23,058 nucleotides of DNA, from positions 1 to 23,058 of the IMG/VR virus record IMGVR_UViG_3300021599_000181; one strand, given 5' to 3'. Below, piece by piece: positions 1-5,545 of the stretch. How positions within the stretch are numbered: position 1 is the first letter of the stretch; every line of letters begins with the position of its first letter. This DNA is from a virus. Under the pieces are notes generated by a model, which saw only the letters and a list, made by a program, of their open reading frames with translations, had not been told where the DNA came from and made no database searches. The position numbers were made by a program, and so were the translations under genes.

Positions 1-183
1 GCACTAGAGTATCACCACAACGTAGTGTCTATGCTGGAGACAGAGATTAATCTTGTACGTGCTCGTAATGATAGGCTGGAGTATGAATTGCGGGTAGCCA
101 ATGAACTGTTGATCAAACAGAACATTGAGTTAATTAACTTTCATAATCAACAGAAAGCACAAAATGGAAAAGATACTTCCTAA
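1..183 (+). CDS. C-terminal end of a coiled-coil phage protein (partial)
   Basis: Frame 1 is open from the window edge to the TAA at 181-183, giving the last 60 residues of a protein whose start lies outside. The visible part is rich in Glu, Leu, Asn and Arg, with a heptad-like stretch (METEINLVRARNDRLEYEL and onward) typical of a helical coiled coil. No catalytic motif is visible. The next gene starts inside it (20 bp overlap in another frame), as throughout this operon. Function unknown; a small accessory phage protein is the best description. Confidence 0.55.
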   Translation, partial: ALEYHHNVVSMLETEINLVRARNDRLEYELRVANELLIKQNIELINFHNQQKAQNGKDTS

Positions 184-370
184 TGCTTTACGTCTAGCCA
201 ATTTGCTAGAGTCATCTGGCGAGGGGTGCACATGCCATGCATGGGCTGCATTTGAATGTGGGTGTGGTGCCCCTTGGCCTGAGCAGTACTGTAAGGAAGC
301 AGCTAAAGAATTACGTAGGCTGCAGGAGGAAGTTGAGTTTTTAAATCACATGTTGGAGAAAGAAGAATGA
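164..370 (+). CDS. Small cysteine-rich phage protein, unknown function
   Basis: 68 residues. The first half has a Cys cluster (GCTCHAWAAFECGCGAPWP, about residues 21-39, plus a Cys at 43) that could bind a metal, though the spacing matches no zinc-finger family I recognise. The C-terminal third (KEAAKELRRLQEEVEFLNHM) is strongly helical and amphipathic, like a short coiled coil. It starts inside the preceding ORF and its stop overlaps the next start (ATGA at 367-370), which suggests translational coupling. No function can be assigned. Confidence 0.6.
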   Translation: MEKILPNALRLANLLESSGEGCTCHAWAAFECGCGAPWPEQYCKEAAKELRRLQEEVEFLNHMLEKEE

Positions 371-633
371 CTGACCTACGCCAAGCACTAGCGCAGACGG
401 AACAAGAGCCTTATGGTTACTTTCGTTACGACATGCGGCTTGATGCGTGGGTACAAAACAGAGAGAACACAAAGGGCGTTGCTTTCTACACCGCACCACC
501 AAAGCGTGAATGGGTTGGGCTGACGGATGATGAGATTGCAGAGTGCAAGATTGATGGCGGATTACCACACGCCGTTAATTGGAGACTTTCTGCAAAGGTT
601 TTGCAAGCCAAACTAAAGGAGAAGAACACATGA
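367..633 (+). CDS. Small conserved phage protein with C-terminal GLTDDEI motif
   Basis: 88 residues. The N-terminal half resembles many phage accessory proteins (EPYGYFRYDMRLDAW, then YTAPP), followed by a WVGLTDDEI segment. Family knowledge: the YTAPP plus GLTDDEI combination recurs in small hypothetical phage proteins with no proven role. Both ends overlap neighbours by ATGA junctions (367-370 and 630-633), so it belongs to a translationally coupled cassette. No enzyme motif is visible. Confidence 0.7.
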   Translation: MTDLRQALAQTEQEPYGYFRYDMRLDAWVQNRENTKGVAFYTAPPKREWVGLTDDEIAECKIDGGLPHAVNWRLSAKVLQAKLKEKNT

Positions 634-839
634 AGATCATTGCCATTCTATCTGCAGTCGGATTGCTTTGGATACTTATCGATAGCCAAATAGATCGTGC
701 CCATGCTGAAGGATTCAAAGTAGGCATGCATTACGCCTTGAAGTCTAACCCGCCATCGCAAGAACTAGAGGCAGTGTGTGCTGGCCTATGGATCGGTGAA
801 CAGAACCGTAAGTACTGGAAGAAAGAGAACAAGCTTTGA
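630..839 (+). CDS. Small single-pass membrane or signal-anchored protein
   Basis: 69 residues from the ATG at 630. I prefer this to the in-frame ATG at 579, because an AAAGGAGAAG ribosome site lies at 615-624 and ATGA overlaps the previous stop. Residues 2-18 (KIIAILSAVGLLWILID) form one hydrophobic segment, either a signal anchor or a cleaved signal ending near AHA. The rest is polar with two Trp near the C-terminus. It is likely membrane-associated; function unknown. Its stop overlaps the TTG start of the next small membrane protein. Confidence 0.6.
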   Translation: MKIIAILSAVGLLWILIDSQIDRAHAEGFKVGMHYALKSNPPSQELEAVCAGLWIGEQNRKYWKKENKL

Positions 840-982
840 GTTCTTGGCTGATTATTGTAACCGGATTAATTTATGCGTACATATCCGTAGAGCAAGGCAT
901 GAAAGGCAACATGCCCATGATGGTGGTCTATGCAGGCTACGCATTCTCAAACGTGGGTTTATATTTAATGGCTACTAGATAG
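836..982 (+). CDS. 48-aa two-helix membrane protein with TTG start
   Basis: Reading from TTG at 836 gives a 48-residue protein ending at TAG 980-982. It has two hydrophobic segments: residues 4-16 (WLIIVTGLIYAYI) and about 27-46 (including VVYAGYAFSNVGLYLMA). The TTG overlaps the previous TGA (TTGA, 836-839), matching the ATGA coupling of its neighbours. An AG-rich stretch at 817-827 may act as ribosome site. Similar tiny proteins with a YAGYAFSNVGL-type segment occur in phages of this kind, as I recall. The competing ORF at 778-978 in another frame has no such pattern. Confidence 0.55.
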   Translation: MSSWLIIVTGLIYAYISVEQGMKGNMPMMVVYAGYAFSNVGLYLMATR

Positions 983-991
983 GAGATTGCC

Positions 992-1276
992 ATGAAAAAA
1001 GTACATGTAGTAACCGAGCTTGATCTTGATTCGGAAAGAGCAGACGTAATTGCAATCATGATTCTGCTTCAAGAATACGGTAAGCACTTAAAAGAATTGC
1101 TGCAAGATGAGTACGAACTTGAAGACACACTAACCCTTAGCGAAAGAATGAGAGCAATCAAGTGCTTGCTTGAGTATTACATGATCCCGTCAGACTACAA
1201 GCGATTCATCAAGTGTACTGCTATGGGTGAACCTTTTGTGTTTGATGAAAGCTTTTACTATTCCGATGACGAATAA
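992..1276 (+). CDS. Acidic hypothetical phage protein
   Basis: 94 residues, preceded by an AGGAG ribosome site at 981-985. The protein is helical and acidic, ending in a run of Asp/Glu (YYSDDE). No transmembrane segment, Cys cluster or catalytic motif is visible. It directly precedes the integrase with a 2 bp gap, so an excisionase or regulator role could be imagined, but it is not basic and shows no helix-turn-helix; I do not assign one. Confidence 0.6.
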   Translation: MKKVHVVTELDLDSERADVIAIMILLQEYGKHLKELLQDEYELEDTLTLSERMRAIKCLLEYYMIPSDYKRFIKCTAMGEPFVFDESFYYSDDE

Positions 1277-1278
1277 TC

Positions 1279-2229
1279 GTGAGCAAAAGAAATAAGATAG
1301 CTACCGTACTGGATGAATACTACCAATCACTAGACTTTAAAAGGCTTGGTCCTCGTACCCAGTACGACTACAAGTACTGCCTGAACACTATCCTTGATAC
1401 CGTGGTGGATCGTGCACGGATAGGACTGATGTACTTCGGCACACTCAATACCCCAAAGGCACAGAAGGCATACGATCAGTGGGCAGAACGGGGTATCTCT
1501 TTCGCTAACCACACCCAAGCTGTAGCCAGTAAGTTCTTTAACTACGCAATCCAAAGGGGATATGCTGACTCAAATCCCTTCAGGAACCTATCTAAAAAGC
1601 CCTACAAGCCCCGCAAAGTAGTGTGGACTAGGGGGGATATCAACCTCTTCTTACAAACCGCTTATAGCCAATTTAAATGGCGCTCTATCGGACTGATAGT
1701 ACAGATGTCCTTTGAGTGGTGCCAAAGGCTAGGCGATATGCGTACCCTGAAGTGGGGGAATCTTGACTTGGATAGTGGGGTATTGTACCTAGAGCAATCC
1801 AAACGTAGGAGCAGGGTAGAACTACCGATCTCGGATGATCTGCTGGCAATGCTCAAGCAACAGAAGGAAGAGGTGGGTAACCAGCCGTATGTTGCACCGT
1901 ACTGTGGCAATCTTGTGTACACACCGAGGTACTACGGCAAGATTGAATTCAGCACTGTGGGCAGGGAGATCATGCAGGCAGCAGGACTGCCCTCGGATCT
2001 GTGGCTCATGGACATGCGCCGTACTGGCACGACTGAGATGGTCGATGCCGGGGTTCCCCTGACCAACATCATGATGGTCACTGGGCATGCTTCCCCAGCC
2101 AGTCTCAAACCGTACATAAAGAATACCCTTACAGGTGCTAGGGTTGCATTGACAGCCCGTCAGAACCATGATAGCCTACTGCCAAGGCGCACCGGGGGTG
2201 AGGTATATGCTGGTGAACCTTTAACCTGA
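1279..2229 (+). CDS. int: Tyrosine recombinase / phage integrase
   Basis: 316 residues from a GTG start. Family: tyrosine site-specific recombinases, which cut and rejoin attP and attB through a 3'-phosphotyrosine. The N-terminal third (to about residue 100) is the helical core-binding region. The catalytic domain shows Arg150 (CQRLGDMRTL), Lys175 in the beta hairpin (LEQSKRRSRVELP), the box II segment MDMRRT with Arg247, His270 in TGH and the likely nucleophile Tyr279 (LKPYIKNT). The box II His is replaced by Met244, a position that varies among phage integrases. The start has only a weak ribosome site and lies 2 bp after the previous stop, so coupling is likely. No intergenic space for attP exists on either side. 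Confidence 0.93.
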   Translation: MSKRNKIATVLDEYYQSLDFKRLGPRTQYDYKYCLNTILDTVVDRARIGLMYFGTLNTPKAQKAYDQWAERGISFANHTQAVASKFFNYAIQRGYADSNPFRNLSKKPYKPRKVVWTRGDINLFLQTAYSQFKWRSIGLIVQMSFEWCQRLGDMRTLKWGNLDLDSGVLYLEQSKRRSRVELPISDDLLAMLKQQKEEVGNQPYVAPYCGNLVYTPRYYGKIEFSTVGREIMQAAGLPSDLWLMDMRRTGTTEMVDAGVPLTNIMMVTGHASPASLKPYIKNTLTGARVALTARQNHDSLLPRRTGGEVYAGEPLT

Positions 2230-2240
2230 AAGGAAAAACT

Positions 2241-2495
2241 ATGACTGAAGATGTAAAAGAAGAAGCTACAACAACAACAAAGGCACAGCCAACCACACTG
2301 AAACTTCCCATCGGGGAGATCACATTTTTTGTGGATGGATTTAAGTATCAATACAAACCGCAGCCCGATATGACTGTCAAAGAACTTAATGACATGATGC
2401 TGATGTTTGTAAGTGCAGCTACAAACCCAGTGAACTGGGATATCGAAAGCTGGATTAAGAACAACAACTTGCTTCGTCACTTTACTAAAGCATGA
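2241..2495 (+). CDS. Hypothetical protein
   Basis: 84 residues, with an AAAGGAAAA ribosome site just upstream. A Thr/Ala-rich disordered N-terminus (about 1-20) is followed by a compact domain rich in aromatic residues (ITFFVDGFKYQYKP) and a C-terminal helix. No known family is recognised. The stop overlaps the glycosyltransferase start (ATGA at 2492-2495), so the two are probably translated together. Confidence 0.65.
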   Translation: MTEDVKEEATTTTKAQPTTLKLPIGEITFFVDGFKYQYKPQPDMTVKELNDMMLMFVSAATNPVNWDIESWIKNNNLLRHFTKA

Positions 2496-3109
2496 TTGTT
2501 GCCTCCGTCTTAAAAACCGGAGGAGAATACAGTCCCTGCCATGTCTACAACTTACGTGACATGTGCAGGGATTTTTTACCTACGCACACATTCGTATGTC
2601 TTACGGACATACACCTAAGCAATTGCGAATACATCCCTCTAGTACACAACTGGAAGGGATGGTGGTCAAAGCTTGAACTCTTTAAGATAGAAGAGCCATG
2701 CTTGTACTTCGATCTAGACACCATCTTAGTGAATGACTGCACCAGTTTGGTGCATGCAGCACAGTCTAAAGACTTCGTCATCCTCCGTGATTTCTATCGT
2801 GGGTACACACTGACCCCTGTCAATCCAAAGGCAATGGGTTCAGGCATGATGTACTGGAGCAAGTCTGTAAAGTTTGTGTACGACTTGTACACACAATGTA
2901 CATACGACTTCTACGGTGACCAAGACTTCCTTGAGTACGCACTGCAAGACTATGAAGTACACTACTGGCAAGACATATGCACCGGTGTAGTATCTTACAA
3001 AGCCCACGACAGACATCTTGGAATACAGCCTACAGATAAAGTCATCTGTTTTCATGGACACCCTAGACCTTGGGAGCAAACAAAAATTGAGTACCCATTC
3101 AAACTTTAG
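2492..3109 (+). CDS. GT-A fold glycosyltransferase (GT8-like)
   Basis: 205 residues. A typical DxD metal and sugar-nucleotide motif lies at Asp74-Leu-Asp76 (LYFDLDTILV), after a WWSKLELF segment, as in GT8-like and related phage glycosyltransferases. A substrate-loop-like segment follows (AMGSGMMYW, about 114-122), then GDQDFLEYAL (142-151) and a C-terminal CFHGHPRPWE with His188 and His190, which often complete metal binding in GT-A enzymes. It would transfer a sugar to an unknown acceptor: phage DNA base, a virion protein or a host surface glycan. Its place between integrase and primase, far from the structural arm, slightly favours DNA or host modification. Donor and acceptor cannot be read from sequence. 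Confidence 0.78.
   Translation: MIVASVLKTGGEYSPCHVYNLRDMCRDFLPTHTFVCLTDIHLSNCEYIPLVHNWKGWWSKLELFKIEEPCLYFDLDTILVNDCTSLVHAAQSKDFVILRDFYRGYTLTPVNPKAMGSGMMYWSKSVKFVYDLYTQCTYDFYGDQDFLEYALQDYEVHYWQDICTGVVSYKAHDRHLGIQPTDKVICFHGHPRPWEQTKIEYPFKL
3072..3076 (+). promoter_or_regulatory. Ribosome binding site deciding the DUF1289 TTG start
   Basis: GGGAG lies 10 bases upstream of the TTG at 3087, inside the end of the glycosyltransferase gene. The in-frame ATGs at 3018 and 3054 have no comparable site and would add residues unlike the family, so this site favours the TTG. Confidence 0.4.
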
Positions 3110-3347
3110 TCCCTGTGTACGTATGTGTAAGGTAGACAATTCCAATACCTATTGTGTATCTTGTTTCCGTACTCTCACCGAGATCAGCACTTGGCAGTGG
3201 ATGACAGAGGAAGAGAAAGCATTTACCGTAGCACTCACCGAGTTAAGGAAGACAGTACATTTATTGGATAAAGAGAATGAACAAATCAAAGTTGATTCAA
3301 AAGATCGAAGAGTTAAACCTTGCAGTGGGCATGACACACAGGGGTAG
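3087..3347 (+). CDS. DUF1289 family small Cys-cluster (putative Fe-S) protein
   Basis: With a TTG start at 3087 the product is 86 residues. Family match: SPC-x3-C, Asp, then C-x2-C-x-RT-x2-EI-x2-W-x2-M-x3-E, the DUF1289 (YdhL-like) signature. The four cysteines are Cys10, Cys14, Cys23 and Cys26 (C-x3-C-x8-C-x2-C), suggesting an Fe-S cluster or metal. The WQWMTEEEK segment follows. The in-frame ATG at 3018 would add 23 residues without family resemblance, and the conserved region starts at once after the TTG. The C-terminal 25 residues overlap the primase gene (71 bp) and look unconstrained. The role of DUF1289 proteins is unknown. Confidence 0.75.
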   Translation: MSTHSNFSPCVRMCKVDNSNTYCVSCFRTLTEISTWQWMTEEEKAFTVALTELRKTVHLLDKENEQIKVDSKDRRVKPCSGHDTQG

Positions 3348-4074
3348 TTGCCCCGTATGCAAGAGAGATAAAACATTTACGGTAAGCAATGACAATGGGA
3401 CGTTACTTTATAACTGCTACTCTAATAGCTGCAACATCAGTGGGGCTGTCCGTGTTGGCCTCACTGTTGATGACATCAAACAATACCTCCTTAACAATGG
3501 GTTTAGAAATGCTAAGGCACCTGCACCTTTTGTAATGCCGCAGCAGGTGGTGTATGACAGCACCTACACCAAACCATACGCAGATAAATACGGCCTAGAC
3601 CACGATCATCTTGGCCTACGTTACGATGTTGCAGAGCAACGGGTCGTATTCCCAATTACGCAAGATGGTGTAATCGTGGACGCTATCGGACGTAGCATTG
3701 TCAATGCACAGCCAAAGTGGTTACGCTATGGCGAGGCACGGACAGCATACATCACTGGCACTGGGCCAGTTGCCGTGGTTGTAGAAGATGCAGTATCGGC
3801 TGCTGTTGTAGAAACTTTAGGGGGGACAGGCTTTGCTTTACTTGGTACGACATTACTTACAGAACACGTGGGACTATTGCACAGGTATGCTTCGGTTATT
3901 GTGGCCTTAGATCCTGATGCTAGGAAAAGCACAATCACCATAACCCGAGAGCTTAAGTCCAATGGTGTCAAAGCTGTTGCATTCCCCCTGCATGATGATT
4001 TAAAATACAGGGAGGAAGACGATGTCACTCAACTCAAACACGTAATTGAAACGGTAGACAGCACATGGAACTAG
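3277..4074 (+). CDS. DNA primase with zinc-binding and TOPRIM domains
   Basis: 265 residues. It makes RNA primers for lagging-strand synthesis. The N-terminal zinc ribbon has Cys25, Cys28, Cys47 and Cys52 (CPVC, then CYSNSC). The TOPRIM domain has VVVEDAVSA with Glu170-Asp171 and VALDPDA with Asp212 and Asp214, the metal-binding acidic residues. In T7 the primase and helicase are fused as gp4; here they are separate genes overlapping by 10 bp. It begins within the DUF1289 gene. At 265 residues it corresponds to the T7 gp4 primase half. Confidence 0.88.
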   Translation: MNKSKLIQKIEELNLAVGMTHRGSCPVCKRDKTFTVSNDNGTLLYNCYSNSCNISGAVRVGLTVDDIKQYLLNNGFRNAKAPAPFVMPQQVVYDSTYTKPYADKYGLDHDHLGLRYDVAEQRVVFPITQDGVIVDAIGRSIVNAQPKWLRYGEARTAYITGTGPVAVVVEDAVSAAVVETLGGTGFALLGTTLLTEHVGLLHRYASVIVALDPDARKSTITITRELKSNGVKAVAFPLHDDLKYREEDDVTQLKHVIETVDSTWN

Positions 4075-5294
4075 CCCTACTTAAAAGCCTGCTGAATAAA
4101 GAGTTCTATCAGGAGGCACGATCAAAGTGCCCTGAGAAATTATTCGGTAAAGACTTCCGTAAGATTAAGCAAACCATTGACAGTGCAATGGAACAGTATG
4201 ATAAAGACATAACACTGGACGAAATAAAAGCTTTATTCTTTGCATCAAATCCCACACTAACTACAGCACAAAAACATTCCTACGGCATGACCTTCCACTT
4301 AATGGAGAAGGCAGACACACTCAGCCCAGATGTAGCACAAGACGTACTCAGCAATCTGTTCAGGCAAGTGGTGGGTCAGGAAGTTGCTAACCTTGGTTTT
4401 GATTTTGTTAATGGGGATAAGACAAGTCTTGAACCACTACGAAATCTAATCAACAACTATCAAGATGACTTCACACCATCCATAAGGATCAACTATGTCG
4501 ACAACTCCATTGACAACCTTATCGAACGTGCCAGCACCAATACAAAGTGGCAGTTTAATATCCCAACCTTGCACCACTCCGTTGCCGGACTCGACAGCGG
4601 AATGCTCTTCGTCATCGGTGCAAGATCCAATGTCGGTAAATCCTCGTTCCACGCCAGCCTGTGTGCTGCACCTAATGGATGGGCGGCACAAGGAGCACGT
4701 ATACTCATACTATGCAATGAGGAAAAGCCAGAGCGAGTAGCCAGCAGATATCTAACTGCCAGCACTGGCATGACCATGCATCAGATATCTGAAGATAAAA
4801 CACAAGCACATAGGTTTTACGATCCGATAAGGGATAACCTAAAGTTTGTGGATGCAACAGGCAGGACGATGTCGTGGGCAGAAGGAGTAATCAAAAAGCA
4901 TCAGCCTGACATTGTCGTGCTGGACATTGGAAGTAAGTTTGTTGAGGATGCTATAGCAGGATCTGCATCCAATAGTGCAGAGGCACTGAAGGCTAACGCA
5001 ATCTACGCACGTAACCTTGGTAAGATGTACGGCTGCTTGGTAGTGTACTGCACACAGCTAAGTGCTGAAGCTGAAGGCAAGATTGTTTTATCTCAGGCTA
5101 TGATCGAAGGCAGTAAGACTGGACTTGCTGGTGAGTCTGACCTTATGATATTGGTAGCACGTAACCCACCACTGAATGATCAGACTGAAGACGATGGCAT
5201 GCGGTATCTGAATATTGTCAAGAACAAGATTACGGGTGTGCATAGGATTGTTAATTGTGAGTTTGATTATAGGACAGGAGTATATTCATCATGA
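4065..5294 (+). CDS. Replicative DNA helicase, DnaB/T7 gp4 RecA-like fold
   Basis: 409 residues. A hexameric ATP-driven helicase that would open the fork with the adjacent primase and polymerase. The first 150 or so residues form a helical N-terminal region. The RecA-like core follows: Walker A at 185-194 (GARSNVGKSS), a helicase H1a-like acidic motif at about 216-224 (LCNEEKPER), Walker B ending in Asp287 (DIVVLD) and a later VVYCTQLS segment resembling motif H3 with a sensor Gln. It overlaps the primase end by 10 bp, and its stop overlaps the next start (ATGA at 5291). Confidence 0.87.
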   Translation: MELALLKSLLNKEFYQEARSKCPEKLFGKDFRKIKQTIDSAMEQYDKDITLDEIKALFFASNPTLTTAQKHSYGMTFHLMEKADTLSPDVAQDVLSNLFRQVVGQEVANLGFDFVNGDKTSLEPLRNLINNYQDDFTPSIRINYVDNSIDNLIERASTNTKWQFNIPTLHHSVAGLDSGMLFVIGARSNVGKSSFHASLCAAPNGWAAQGARILILCNEEKPERVASRYLTASTGMTMHQISEDKTQAHRFYDPIRDNLKFVDATGRTMSWAEGVIKKHQPDIVVLDIGSKFVEDAIAGSASNSAEALKANAIYARNLGKMYGCLVVYCTQLSAEAEGKIVLSQAMIEGSKTGLAGESDLMILVARNPPLNDQTEDDGMRYLNIVKNKITGVHRIVNCEFDYRTGVYSS

Positions 5295-5545
5295 CAGATG
5301 CAAAAATAATTGTGTCAAAAGGCAAAGTAAAACTTTTATCCGGCCCGGAATACGCACAGGAAAATAAATTGTTATGCAAGATTAAAGACACGGGCAATGG
5401 ATTCATTGCAAAGTTTCCGTCTTGGATATCATCACATCAAGATAATTACATTTGTATGGATTATTCAGAAGCAGAATATCTTGTAGCCGGACTAACCGAA
5501 TTAATGAAACAATGGAATAACAACGATGCAAGTTCTAATACTTGA
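5291..5545 (+). CDS. Small hypothetical protein between helicase and polymerase
   Basis: 84 residues, starting within the helicase stop and overlapping the polymerase start by 20 bp. The mixed alpha/beta sequence has paired Trp/Tyr residues (FPSWISSHQDNYICMDY) and a final amphipathic helix. I recognise no family. Its tight coupling on both sides suggests a replication accessory role, but nothing in the sequence proves it. Confidence 0.6.
   Translation: MTDAKIIVSKGKVKLLSGPEYAQENKLLCKIKDTGNGFIAKFPSWISSHQDNYICMDYSEAEYLVAGLTELMKQWNNNDASSNT

Noticed and set aside
778-978. 66-codon frame starting ATG 778
   Set aside because: It overlaps both the 630-839 gene and the TTG-started membrane protein, has no ribosome site and gives a composition unlike a folded protein.
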